NCBI RefSeq assembly: GCF_001553265.1
Contig: NZ_KQ960613.1
Coordinates: 1 to 64,000 of the forward strand
Source: Prevotella sp. DNF00663
Lineage (GTDB): Bacteria; Bacteroidota; Bacteroidia; Bacteroidales; Bacteroidaceae
Length of the DNA: 64,000 nucleotides
Direction of reading: 5' to 3'
Part shown: positions 36,140-44,310 of the stretch, piece after piece
How positions within the stretch are numbered: the stretch's first letter is position 1
Layout: every line of letters begins with the position of its first letter
Position numbers and translations under genes: made by a program
The notes under the pieces: model-generated
Told to the model about the DNA's origin: nothing
Database searches by the model: none
The model's input: the letters and a program-made list of their open reading frames with translations, nothing else

Positions 36140-37600
36140 TTATTTCATCAAAAGAGGTATCACTTCCTCTGCCTTGGCATCGTTCCCTACACAGAAGAGA
36201 TTGCGTCCCATCTTCGTGGTATTGCTCCAATACTTCTCATTCAATGGACATACACGCAGGTCTTGACTGAATGCGTTGTACCAATCCCAACCTTTCACCG
36301 TAGCATCTGTGACTGCAAAGAAAGCTCCGTGCGACGCATCCACATAGGTTTCAAACTCTTTACGAGCTTGGTTACCCCACTTCGAGAGGTTGGCATCCAA
36401 CTGATATATCAAGTGGAAACGATCAAAGTATTCCGGCGTATAAGCAGCATCGTCGGCTAATTCCGTCACGTCAAAATGGCATTTCTCTCCAAGTTGCTTC
36501 AGTTGTTCTATTATTTGGCGAACCACAGCTACTGATTTTCCACCGGTCAACACAAGTACATGCTTCAATGGAATCGTACCCTTATTGTTTTTCAACAACG
36601 ATTCGTAAATAGTTACCTGCCCATCTCGCTGAGCATTGTCTTCCGTCGTCTCCCAATACATACCGCCTAACAAGCCTCTATCAATGATATATTGGCACTT
36701 GGCAGCCCACGACTGGGGATTATCAAAGCCCCATACCAACTTACCAGTCTTATCGGCTAGGTAAGGTACTTCGCCGATACTGTCCCAACGTTCTACATAA
36801 CGCCCATCGGTAAAACCGGTCTTCATAAACTTATCCAGTATCTTATTACTATGGTCGCCACGACCATAGAGAGGCATACCCAAGGTCAACTTCTCCGGTG
36901 GTACACCATTCTTGATATGTGCATCGATACCTTCCTCTAGACTGATATGGCCCGATAGAGGAGAGCGATGGATGGTGGTATGGTGCATCGGCGGGTTAGA
37001 CTGGTCGTAACCCATAATATTAACGAAATTCAAATACTTCACACATGCACGGAAATCAATATACAGTCCGTCTTGGATAGTAGCAATAGTCAATAGCTTC
37101 TTGCTTCCTAGAGCTTTACGAAGGTCGCGCATCAGCAGCGTGAAATTCTTGGTGTCATCGGGCGAAGAAGAGATGCCCGACTCGCTACTGGTAGGATATT
37201 CCCAGTCAATGTCGATACCATCGAGTCCATACTTGTCTACGATACGCCGGCAATCGCGGGCAAAAGCCGTACGATTAGCCTGTGTAGCTGCCATCTCAGA
37301 GAAGTTTCCACTCGTCCATCCACCTATTGATAGGTTGATTTTCAAGTTTGGATTCTGCTTCTTCAGAGCCACCACCTTCTCTAAAAATGGCGGGTTCTGA
37401 ATATCAACACCGTTAAAGGCCTTATTCACATGGCCGAAAGCATAGTTGATATGGGTCATAAGCGTGGGGTCAGGAAGCCGAAGATCGGTCCACGAACAAA
37501 CGTAGGCTACAACCACACGGTCTTTGGGTTTGGCCGTAACCGCGAGCATGGTGAATGCCGCTATGGCAAGCATCACCAGTCGACTGATATAAATTTTCAT
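36140..37600 (-). CDS. GH18 chitinase-like protein with a ThuA-like C-terminal domain
   Basis: The 486-residue product has an N-terminal signal peptide (cleavage likely after AVTA, about residue 23) and a GH18 barrel. The SIGGW strand (91-95) and DGIDIDWEYP, with proton donor E134, are intact, so hydrolysis of chitin, peptidoglycan-related or N-glycan beta-1,4-GlcNAc bonds is plausible. The barrel ends near 350 (GGMYWETTEDNAQ). The last 120 residues begin VLVLTGGKSVAV and later have FDRFHLIYQL, then HGAFFAVTD and WDWYNAF. This order resembles ThuA-like (glutamine-amidotransferase-fold) domains; that assignment is inference. There is no lipobox. The box TAAATTTG at 37636-37643 would serve as its promoter. 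Confidence 0.82.
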   Translation of the reverse strand: MKIYISRLVMLAIAAFTMLAVTAKPKDRVVVAYVCSWTDLRLPDPTLMTHINYAFGHVNKAFNGVDIQNPPFLEKVVALKKQNPNLKINLSIGGWTSGNFSEMAATQANRTAFARDCRRIVDKYGLDGIDIDWEYPTSSESGISSSPDDTKNFTLLMRDLRKALGSKKLLTIATIQDGLYIDFRACVKYLNFVNIMGYDQSNPPMHHTTIHRSPLSGHISLEEGIDAHIKNGVPPEKLTLGMPLYGRGDHSNKILDKFMKTGFTDGRYVERWDSIGEVPYLADKTGKLVWGFDNPQSWAAKCQYIIDRGLLGGMYWETTEDNAQRDGQVTIYESLLKNNKGTIPLKHVLVLTGGKSVAVVRQIIEQLKQLGEKCHFDVTELADDAAYTPEYFDRFHLIYQLDANLSKWGNQARKEFETYVDASHGAFFAVTDATVKGWDWYNAFSQDLRVCPLNEKYWSNTTKMGRNLFCVGNDAKAEEVIPLLMK

Positions 37601-37635
37601 TGTCTCTTGGTTTTATATAGATGAATTCTCTTTTG

Positions 37636-37643
37636 CAAATTTA
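37636..37643 (-). promoter_or_regulatory. -7 box of GH18 gene
   Basis: On the minus strand this reads TAAATTTG, 35 nt before the start codon. Confidence 0.6.
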
Positions 37644-37688
37644 CGAAAAAAAAGAAGAGAGTACAAAGCTGAAATCGCCTAAAAAGCG

Positions 37689-37696
37689 TATTTTTG
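37689..37696 (+). promoter_or_regulatory. -7 box of recX-comF
   Basis: TATTTTTG fits TAnnTTTG, about 65 nt before the recX start; divergent from the GH18 promoter. Confidence 0.6.
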
Positions 37697-37760
37697 TATG
37701 GCTGTCCGACTCTGAAACAGAAGCCTCGAAGGCGTCTTAACAACTAGAAAAACAAGGAAC

Positions 37761-38237
37761 ATGAAAGAAATGACCGAACAACAGGCTCTCTTTAAACTCT
37801 CTGCCCTCTGCTCGCAAGCCGAACATTGCAGCGGTGAGATGCTCGACAAGATGTGTAGATGGGGTATTGATGAGGCCGCACAAACACGCATCATGGCACA
37901 TCTCATAGAAGAAAAATACGTAGACGATGCCCGATATACACGTGCTTTTGCCCGTGACAAGATACGTTACAATGGTTGGGGACGTCGCAAAGTAGAGCAA
38001 GCCCTCTATGCCAAACATGTGGAACGAGCCGTCTATATGCCCGTACTCGATGAGATTGACGACCAAGAGTATCTGAATGTGCTGCGCCCTTTGTTGCGAA
38101 ACAAGCAGAAATCCATCAAGGCGGCCAGCGACTACGAACGCAATATGAAACTCATCAAGTTTGCCATGGGGCGCGGTTTCGACTATTCACTCATACGCCA
38201 ATGTCTGGAGGGCGATTTCGATGAGCCGATGGAGTGA
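37761..38237 (+). CDS. recX: Regulatory protein RecX
   Basis: RecX binds RecA filaments and limits recombinase activity. The 158-residue protein shows the three-helix repeat pattern of the family: AQTRIMAHLIEEKYVDDARY (about 40-60), ARDKIRYNGWGRRKVEQAL (64-82), and a third repeat around KFAMGRGFDYSLIRQCL near the end. recX and comF share 17 bp, so they are translationally coupled. In other Bacteroidales recX neighbours ribD and prmC; here those genes lie 1-3 kb away. Confidence 0.88.
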   Translation: MKEMTEQQALFKLSALCSQAEHCSGEMLDKMCRWGIDEAAQTRIMAHLIEEKYVDDARYTRAFARDKIRYNGWGRRKVEQALYAKHVERAVYMPVLDEIDDQEYLNVLRPLLRNKQKSIKAASDYERNMKLIKFAMGRGFDYSLIRQCLEGDFDEPME

Positions 38238-38925
38238 TTGGGGCAAAGCGCTCCTAGATGTCATAGCACCACGTTGTTGTGCGGTGTGTGGTCGTCGGTT
38301 GAGTGTCAACGAACAGGTGATGTGCGGTCGATGTAACCTCCATTTGCCCCGAACCGGTTTTGAATTGCAGCCTTACGATAACGAAATGGCCAAGATGTTT
38401 TGGGGACTGATACCTGTCGAACGCTGCGTTGCCTTCTTTTACTACACCAGCCATGCGCCCGAAAGTCGGCTTATCTACGACCTGAAATATCACCACCATC
38501 CCGAAATAGGCTATCAACTGGGGCACATGTTGGCTCGCGACTGCATGCAAGCAGGCTTCTTCGAGGGTATCGACATGATTATTCCCATCCCTCTTTATAA
38601 GAAACGAGAACGCCAACGAGGGTATAATCAAAGTGTGGAGATAGCGCGCGGAGTGGCAGAAGCGACGGGATTACCTTTAAAGAAAGACGTTGTGGAGCGC
38701 ATTACCTTCGGGGGTAGCCAAACTCTACGCGACCGTTGGCAACGCACAGAGAACGTAGAAGACGCCTTTCGACTGAAAGACACTGGTATCACAGGCCACC
38801 ATATTCTTCTTATAGACGACATTGTAACCACCGGTGCCACTATCTGTTCGTGCGCACAAGAGCTATTACGAGCCGGCAACGTGAAGTTTAGCGTACTTTG
38901 TCTAGGCTTGGCGAATAGGGAATAA
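38221..38925 (+). CDS. comF: ComF-family amidophosphoribosyltransferase-like protein
   Basis: This 234-residue ComF/GntX-type protein has a zinc-ribbon-like pair of CxxC motifs (C20-x2-C23, C35-x2-C38) and a C-terminal PRTase fold with the PRPP loop LLIDDIVTTGAT (about 196-207, acidic pair D199/D200). ComF proteins assist the helicase ComFA in DNA uptake in Gram-positives; in Bacteroidetes the role is unproven. The reading frame begins 60 nt earlier inside recX, but the ATG at 38221 gives the conserved N-terminus and a 17-bp overlap with recX. Confidence 0.85.
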   Translation: MSRWSDWGKALLDVIAPRCCAVCGRRLSVNEQVMCGRCNLHLPRTGFELQPYDNEMAKMFWGLIPVERCVAFFYYTSHAPESRLIYDLKYHHHPEIGYQLGHMLARDCMQAGFFEGIDMIIPIPLYKKRERQRGYNQSVEIARGVAEATGLPLKKDVVERITFGGSQTLRDRWQRTENVEDAFRLKDTGITGHHILLIDDIVTTGATICSCAQELLRAGNVKFSVLCLGLANRE

Positions 38926-38978
38926 AAGGAACACTTATCTAGGCTTCTCCCAAAAGTATGGTATTTTATTATAATAAG

Positions 38979-39020
38979 AGAAAGTCTTTCTATTCTAGGA
39001 AGTATAAGGAAAGACTTTCT
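38979..39020. terminator. Hairpin between comF and the convergent lipoprotein gene
   Basis: AGAAAGTCTTTC and GAAAGACTTTCT pair (11 bp) around an 18-nt loop. T-richness on the flanks is moderate, so terminator function is likely but not certain. Confidence 0.55.
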
Positions 39021-39032
39021 TCTTGATCTTAT

Positions 39033-39409
39033 TTATTTCTTATACCATTTGTCATATAAAGTATTACAATCTAATAACTTTGGCCAACTAAAATCGTATT
39101 TCCTGTATGTACCCATGTTTTCTGATTCCTTCTTTTCTTTAGACAAGACCCTTTTCACAGCAAACGTACCATCCTTGCTTTGTGAAACGTCCAACCTATA
39201 TTCATAACCCGGTTCATACTCAAAGTTCTCGATATATTGAGTAGTAGTCCAACTCTGTTGCCCCTCATATTTGACTATATATTCGCAAAAAAACAAATTA
39301 GATTCTCCTTCACAATAAAAAGTACATTGTGAAGCCACTACTAAAACCTCTTCGCTTGAGCATCCTGCTAATAGCAGGGTAGCCAATAGAAATAAAATAC
39401 TCGTTTCAT
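39033..39409 (-). pseudogene. Small lipoprotein with a frameshift in its signal peptide
   Basis: The main frame encodes about 115 residues after a lipobox (LATLLLAGC-SS) and a domain with no recognised family (FYCEGESNLFFCEY, YIENFEYEPGYEYRLDVSQS). It has no ATG in frame; only a TTG at 39386 inside the signal sequence is available. An ATG at 39407-39409 lies one base out of frame. Restoring a single A in the ATGAAA run would give MKTSILFLLATLLLAGCSS, a textbook lipoprotein signal. The gene is therefore probably inactivated by a 1-nt deletion in the A-run, or affected by a sequencing error. Function not recognised. Confidence 0.72.
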
Positions 39410-39459
39410 ATCAATTATAAGTGTATATTTGTCAACTTGTCTTCCGTTTACTCAGCTTC

Positions 39460-40434
39460 TCATCCACGCTTCCGATACCAAACTATCTCGTTTCCATCAT
39501 ACAATTCACTTTTATACAGAGTTACGTCAGTGGGTAATACAGGGGCAGACGTACCGTCATCGACTACCTGTACACTCGTTTCTACGCGTATTTCATCCCA
39601 CAATCCGGCTTCTATGAAACTCTTATGGGTCTTGGCTCCCCCCTCGACGATGAGCGATTGCACCTTATCTTCATACAACCGATGGAGCAATTCCGGAATT
39701 GGTGTCTTGTGGCTGAGTACCAACCGGCGCGGATTCCCTCCACTCCAGTCGCGCACAGTCAATGCTGGATGCTCACGCTCGTCGGTCATTCGCCCTACAA
39801 GAATGGCATCGTTTTCAGCTCGTAGTTGATGGGAGAGCATACGCGTAAATTCGTTTGAAATAGCCAGTGCATGTCCGTGGTTGTCTAGAAAACCATTGGC
39901 TGTCTGCGCCCACTTCAAGATGATATACGGGCGCTGCTCGGTATTGAACGTGCTAAAGCGACGATTGAGCCACAGACATTCCTCTTCGAGCACACCGACT
40001 GTCACCTCTATACCTGCTTCACGGATACGTTGGATACCACGTCCCTGCACTTTGGCAAATGAATCGACACATCCGCACACCACACGACGCACCCCCTTGC
40101 TCACAATCAGGTCGGCACAAGGAGGCGTCTTGCCGTAGTGTGCACAAGGTTCAAGGCTCACGTAGACCGTTGCTTGGCGTAATAAAGCCTCGTCTACTTT
40201 ACGAATAGAGGCGAAAGCATTCACCTCGGCATGCCCCTCCCCGCATCGTACATGGTAGCCCTCGCCAATAATGCGTCCGTCGGCTACGATGACAGCTCCC
40301 ACCATCGGATTAGGTTTGGCATTCTGTCGCCCATTCTTAGCCAGTTGGATACACCGACGCATGTAGCGTTCATCGATTTGTTGTTGCATTAAAGTAATGG
40401 TATCATCGTGATAGTTCCATTTATTTTCTTCCAT
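39460..40434 (-). CDS. ribD: Bifunctional riboflavin biosynthesis deaminase/reductase RibD
   Basis: RibD performs deamination and then NADPH-dependent side-chain reduction of the pyrimidine intermediate in riboflavin synthesis. The 324-residue protein has an N-terminal cytidine-deaminase-like domain with zinc ligands H68 (HAE motif, E70 catalytic), C97 and C106 in SLEPCAHYGKTPPC. A C-terminal reductase follows (RPYIILKWAQTANG, then LIVEGGAKTHKSFIEAGL). An upstream GTG adds 8 codons, but the ATG at 40434 has an AGGAAAT ribosome-binding site. The likely promoter is the box at 40498-40505. FAD-dependent enzymes such as FrdA and MnmG depend on this pathway. Confidence 0.95.
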   Translation of the reverse strand: MEENKWNYHDDTITLMQQQIDERYMRRCIQLAKNGRQNAKPNPMVGAVIVADGRIIGEGYHVRCGEGHAEVNAFASIRKVDEALLRQATVYVSLEPCAHYGKTPPCADLIVSKGVRRVVCGCVDSFAKVQGRGIQRIREAGIEVTVGVLEEECLWLNRRFSTFNTEQRPYIILKWAQTANGFLDNHGHALAISNEFTRMLSHQLRAENDAILVGRMTDEREHPALTVRDWSGGNPRRLVLSHKTPIPELLHRLYEDKVQSLIVEGGAKTHKSFIEAGLWDEIRVETSVQVVDDGTSAPVLPTDVTLYKSELYDGNEIVWYRKRG

Positions 40435-40497
40435 ATTTCCTCGTCGTTTGACGGCCACAGCGATGCTATGCCTTCCTGTCTATACAACAAAGATAGT

Positions 40498-40505
40498 ATT
40501 TTTCC
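40498..40505 (-). promoter_or_regulatory. ribD -7 box
   Basis: On the minus strand this reads TATCTTTG. It is divergent from the plus-strand box at 40540. Confidence 0.65.
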
Positions 40506-40539
40506 ACATCATCCATTCACTCTTCCCAATGATTTTACC

Positions 40540-40547
40540 TAACTTTG
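40540..40547 (+). promoter_or_regulatory. -7 box probably serving prmC
   Basis: TAACTTTG fits the consensus. The next plus-strand gene is prmC at 40909, so the transcript leader would contain a full 275-bp repeat copy. Confidence 0.55.
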
Positions 40548-40579
40548 CGAATAATATATGCCTAATCAGGTAACATCAT

Positions 40580-40854
40580 GGGCAGTCTTTCAGACTGGAA
40601 TCTCTTGCCAATCTCCTTTCCGTAGGCCTAAAGGCTCACGGCTATGAAAAGGCAGTCCTTCGGACTGATGAGCCCTAAATGCCTACATAGGACAAAAGAT
40701 AACATACCAATAAGCGCCAAACAGAAGGATGGACAACCCTGAATGTGGCTACATTGTCCGAAGAGTAACCCATCAATAGCCGGGGGTTGGAGCGAAGCGG
40801 AAACCTCCGGAAACAAAGACGAAACAATAAAAGAGTCTGATAAGACTCCCCAAT
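40580..40854. repeat. 275-bp imperfect repeat, copy A
   Basis: It begins GGGCAGTCTTTCAGACTGGA and ends TAAGACTCCCCAAT. It contains internal hairpins such as GCAGTCCTTCGGACTG and a GGTTGGAGCGAAGCGGAAACC segment. Copy B (42007-42281) has the same length and is about 90% identical by eye. Minus-strand open frames within it are by-products. Confidence 0.85.
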
Positions 40855-40908
40855 ATTAATAACAATCAATTCTCCTGACTGAATCTTATTAAATACAACT
40901 CCATATCT

Positions 40909-41754
40909 ATGTCCACATTTCGATCTCTTTGGCAACGCCTGACACCTCTATACGATGACCACGAAGCCGCATCCATCGTACGGTTGATGCTGGAAACTCG
41001 TTTTACAATGACCTATACTGACATTGCTTGTGGCGCTATCGGCAATCTAAACGATGACGACACACGAGAATTAGAGGCATTGATGCGGCGACTAGAGACC
41101 GGAGAACCAGTGCAATATGCCCTTGGTGAGGCGCAATTCATGGGACGGACGTTTCGAGTTGAGCCGGGCGTACTCATCCCACGTCCCGAAACGGAAGAGC
41201 TATGTAGATGGATTATCGCAGAGAACAAACATACGTGCGACATCCTCGACATAGGCTGTGGCTCCGGATGTATTAGCGTGACACTGGCAGCTGAACTCCC
41301 CATGGCGCACATATCGGCATGGGATATATCAGATACGGCCTTGCGAGTGACCACGGAGAATGCATACAGACTCGGCACACAAGTGAATACTACCAAACAA
41401 AATGCCCTGCAACCACCGACCGATGAGCACCGTTGGGACGTCATCGTGTCAAATCCACCCTATATCTGCTTTCGAGAAAAGGCCGACATGGAGCCGAATG
41501 TGCTTGAACACGAGCCCTCATTAGCTCTCTTTGTGCCAGACGACGACCCACTATTGTTTTATCGGGCCATTGCCCAATATGCCCATCGAGCCCTGAAATC
41601 GGGTGGAAAACTCTACTTTGAAATCAACCCTCTCTATGCCCAAGAGACCGCTCAAATGCTACAGACGATAGGGTTTGAAGAGATAGAGACACGACATGAC
41701 GAATTCGGGAAGCAAAGAATGATTCGCTGCCAAGCCACAGCAGCATCGTTGTAA
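40909..41754 (+). CDS. prmC: Peptide chain release factor N5-glutamine methyltransferase
   Basis: PrmC methylates the GGQ glutamine of RF1/RF2. The 281-residue protein has an N-terminal helical domain, the SAM motif I DIGCGSGC (114-121) and the substrate-binding NPPY tetrad (182-185) that stacks on glutamine. The PRPETEEL segment (91-98) is conserved in PrmC and not in other NPPY methyltransferases, which supports the name. Copies of the 275-bp repeat lie on both sides of the gene, and a CAGCA..TGCTG module starts at its stop codon. Confidence 0.95.
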   Translation: MSTFRSLWQRLTPLYDDHEAASIVRLMLETRFTMTYTDIACGAIGNLNDDDTRELEALMRRLETGEPVQYALGEAQFMGRTFRVEPGVLIPRPETEELCRWIIAENKHTCDILDIGCGSGCISVTLAAELPMAHISAWDISDTALRVTTENAYRLGTQVNTTKQNALQPPTDEHRWDVIVSNPPYICFREKADMEPNVLEHEPSLALFVPDDDPLLFYRAIAQYAHRALKSGGKLYFEINPLYAQETAQMLQTIGFEEIETRHDEFGKQRMIRCQATAASL

Positions 41755-41897
41755 AGCCTTAACAGCAATGCTGAATGGGCGATGCAGTAATGCTGCCACA
41801 GCCCTGCAGTCTGGAAATGGCTAAGTAGACGAGTTGACAAGTAGAATATATTGTCCGAAGAATAAGCCCTTCGTAGCCAGCAAGGTAGAGTGAAACG
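41745..41897. repeat. CAGCA palindrome module, inverted tract and repeat fragment
   Basis: CAGCATCGTTG overlaps the end of prmC. It is followed by CAGCAATGCTGA, TGCAGTAATGCTG, then AAGTAGACGAGTTGACAAGT (the reverse complement of the usual tract), and a fragment like the 275-bp repeat (ATTGTCCGAAGAATAAGCCC). The spacer up to 42294 holds nothing else beyond repeat copy B. Confidence 0.6.
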
Positions 41898-42006
41898 AAA
41901 GCGTAAAAACGCTCTCTACTTCCCACATAAAGGGAAAAAACATTACAATTAAAAGAAATTATTCGCCCTCTCCTTCATAGAGAGGGATGAGAAGAAGTAC
42001 CCTATT

Positions 42007-42281
42007 GGGCAGTCTTTCAGACTGGATTCCCTTATCAATCTCCTTTCCGTAGGCCTAAAGGGCCACGGCTATGAAAAGGCAGTCCTTTGGACTGATGAAT
42101 CCCAAATGCCTACATCGGACGAAAGATAACATATCAATAAACGCCAAACAGAGGGATGGACAACCCTGAACATGGCTACATTGTCTAAAGAACAACCCAT
42201 CAATAGCCGGGGGTTGGAGCGAAGCGGAAACCTCCGGAAACAAAGACGAAACAATAAAAGAGTCTGATAAGACTCCCCAAT
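42007..42281. repeat. 275-bp imperfect repeat, copy B
   Basis: It is in the same orientation as copy A and of the same length, with scattered substitutions. Its right end lies 13 bp before the GTG start of the next gene. Confidence 0.85.
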
Positions 42282-42294
42282 AAAAAAGAAACTT

Positions 42295-42621
42295 GTGAAA
42301 TCAATCAACCAAATAGAACAGGATAAACAAACCATTCGCCTGATGATAGAACTCTATTGCAGGCATCACCTACACCAAGACGCGCCGTCAAGGGAATACG
42401 TGGAACTCATCAACTATGCTTGCCGGCGTATTGACCATTGTCCTTTTGGTGTAGATAAACATGCCTGTAAAGACTGTCCGGTGCATTGTTATACGCCGCA
42501 AATGCGCGAGAAGATACGGCAAGTGATGCGGTGGAGCGGTCCGCGTATGCTATTCTATTCGCCTCGTGCCACACTCCGACATCTACAACAAATATTCAAA
42601 CATCAATTCAGAAAGAAATGA
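42295..42621 (+). CDS. YgbA-like protein (nitrous oxide-stimulated promoter family)
   Basis: This 108-residue soluble protein is rich in cysteine: C22, C43, C49, C58, C61 and C65, the last four as CPFG...CKDCPVHC. It matches the YgbA_NO family (Pfam 'nitrous oxide-stimulated promoter'), one member of which is induced by nitric oxide in enterobacteria and helps recovery from nitrosative stress. The cysteine set suggests metal or Fe-S binding. The start is a GTG just 13 bp past a 275-bp repeat copy; no upstream ATG exists. Its stop overlaps the next gene's ATG (ATGA), so the two are coupled. Confidence 0.78.
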   Translation: MKSINQIEQDKQTIRLMIELYCRHHLHQDAPSREYVELINYACRRIDHCPFGVDKHACKDCPVHCYTPQMREKIRQVMRWSGPRMLFYSPRATLRHLQQIFKHQFRKK

Positions 42622-42884
42622 CTCTACAACTCGTCACCCTATATCTCCTCGGCATCAATATCATAACGCTGGCAGCCCACGGCATAGATAAATGGAAAGT
42701 TCGGCATCATCAATGGCGCATTTCAGAAGTGGTGCTCCTATTTTTAGCCTTCATTGGCGGAGCCATGGGAACTTTTCTGGGCATGCGCTTATTCCACCAC
42801 AAGACACAGCATTGGAAGTTTCGCATCCTTGTACCACTACTCCTTATCCTACAAATAGCCGCCTTGGTGTATTGCCGAAGTTAA
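42618..42884 (+). CDS. DUF1294 family small membrane protein
   Basis: This 88-residue protein has two to three hydrophobic helices and the DUF1294 pattern: HGIDKWKVRHHQWRISE, LLFLAFIGGAMGTFLGM, and FHHKTQHWKFR. The ATG at 42618 overlaps the ygbA-like stop by 4 bp; the longer open frame reads through the upstream gene in another phase and is not credible. Function unknown. In some proteins DUF1294 is fused to cold-shock domains. Confidence 0.82.
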   Translation: MTLQLVTLYLLGINIITLAAHGIDKWKVRHHQWRISEVVLLFLAFIGGAMGTFLGMRLFHHKTQHWKFRILVPLLLILQIAALVYCRS

Positions 42885-42965
42885 GAGAAGACACAAAAGA
42901 ACACATGAAGAGCCAGTCCATGCAACTCAAGCAATCCGGCATCGCTATGCTTTTTCACCTTATTA

Positions 42966-42997
42966 TTTGCTTTTCTGCGCTAAATTATGTAATTTTG
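42966..42997 (+). promoter_or_regulatory. Promoter of the 43.1-51.3 kb gene run
   Basis: TTTG (42966-42969) and TAATTTTG (42990-42997), 20 nt apart. The leader to 43126 is about 125 nt and carries no recognised riboswitch. Confidence 0.75.
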
Positions 42998-43125
42998 TAG
43001 ACCTATATCAACGATAAATCATTAGAAATCAACGTTTTCTAAACATAGTGAACAGAGGCAATCTTTGTCGGTTGTTCAGTATATTGAGATAGTGATTTCG
43101 AAGTAAATAGTAAAAGAAAGAAAAG

Positions 43126-44277
43126 ATGCCATCTGTAGAAATCAAGAAGGTAGAATCTAAGAAGGAACTCAAAGATTTTATCGAGTTCCACTATGACTTA
43201 TACAAAGGGAACCCATATGACGTCCCAAACCTATTCAGTGATGAACTAAACACACTCAGCCCGAACAAGAATGCTGCCTTCGACTTCTGCGAAGCCGAAT
43301 ACTATTTGGCTTACAAAGAAGGTAAGTTAGTAGGGCGTGTGGCTGCCATCATCAATCATAAAGCCAACGATAAGTGGGGCCAAATGAACGTTAGATTCGG
43401 ATGGTTAGACTTCATAGACGACGAAGAGGTGTTGCGCGCACTGCTCAAAGCCGTAGAAGACTATGGCCGACAGAAAGGAATGCAACACGTAGTGGGGCCA
43501 TTGGGATTCACCGATATGGACCCGGAAGGAATGCTGATAGAGGGATTTGACCAGTTGGGCACAATGCCTACTATCTACAACTATCCCTACTATCCACAAC
43601 ACATTGAGCACATCGGAGGTTTTGAAGTGGACAATCGGTATGTAGAATACAAAATAGCCGTGCCGGATACCATACCTGAAAAATTCGCCAAGATAGCATC
43701 AATGATAGAGTCAAGATACAATCTACACGTAAAAAAACTTACGAAGAAGGATGTCTTTGAAGGGGGATACGGACGAAAAATATTCGAACTCATCAACTCA
43801 ACTTATAAAGACTTGTACGGATACTCAGAGCTCTCAGACAGGCAGATAGACCAATATATCAATATGTACTTGAAATTGGCCGACCTGAATCTTATCACTT
43901 TAGTGGAAGACTGGAATGCCGATAAGAAGCTGTGTGGTATCGGTATCACCATTCCCTCGCTGTCTATAGCCTTGCAAAAGTGCCACCGTGGACGACTGTG
44001 GCCAATGGGTTGGTGGCACCTGTTACGTGCCATTAAGTGTCATAAGACGGAGGGTGTAGACCTATTACTGATGGGTGTGCTGCCCGAATACCGTGCCAAG
44101 GGAACCAACGCCTTGATATTTGCCGACCTCATACCACGCTGCCAAGCCTACGGCTTCAAGTGGGGGGAGAGTCAGGTAGAGATAGAGAGCAACGAGAATG
44201 TGCAGAGTCAATGGGAATATCTGGAACGTACGTTGCACAAACGTCGTAACTGTTACAAGAAAACCATCACACAATAA
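43126..44277 (+). CDS. GNAT-like protein, first of a tandem pair
   Basis: This 383-residue protein is conserved in Bacteroidetes and annotated as N-acetyltransferase-like. Landmarks are FIEFHYDLYKGNPYDVPNLF near the N-terminus, [34 protein letters not shown] (about 122-141), IYNYPYYPQHIE, and LLLMGVLPEYRAKGTNALIF (about 306-325), whose RAKGTN loop resembles an acetyl-CoA pyrophosphate loop. The substrate is unknown. The next gene, 33 bp downstream, is a full-length paralogue. Both precede parE in one run. Confidence 0.75.
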   Translation: MPSVEIKKVESKKELKDFIEFHYDLYKGNPYDVPNLFSDELNTLSPNKNAAFDFCEAEYYLAYKEGKLVGRVAAIINHKANDKWGQMNVRFGWLDFIDDEEVLRALLKAVEDYGRQKGMQHVVGPLGFTDMDPEGMLIEGFDQLGTMPTIYNYPYYPQHIEHIGGFEVDNRYVEYKIAVPDTIPEKFAKIASMIESRYNLHVKKLTKKDVFEGGYGRKIFELINSTYKDLYGYSELSDRQIDQYINMYLKLADLNLITLVEDWNADKKLCGIGITIPSLSIALQKCHRGRLWPMGWWHLLRAIKCHKTEGVDLLLMGVLPEYRAKGTNALIFADLIPRCQAYGFKWGESQVEIESNENVQSQWEYLERTLHKRRNCYKKTITQ

Positions 44278-44310
44278 CGCGGCCAAGAAGCCTTTTATCT
44301 ATAAAAATTG

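Noticed and set aside
40628..40816. Minus-strand 62-residue frame, nearly identical to another at 42055-42243
   Set aside because: The apparent conservation comes from the 275-bp DNA repeat; both strands and several frames are open, with no ribosome-binding site or coding bias.
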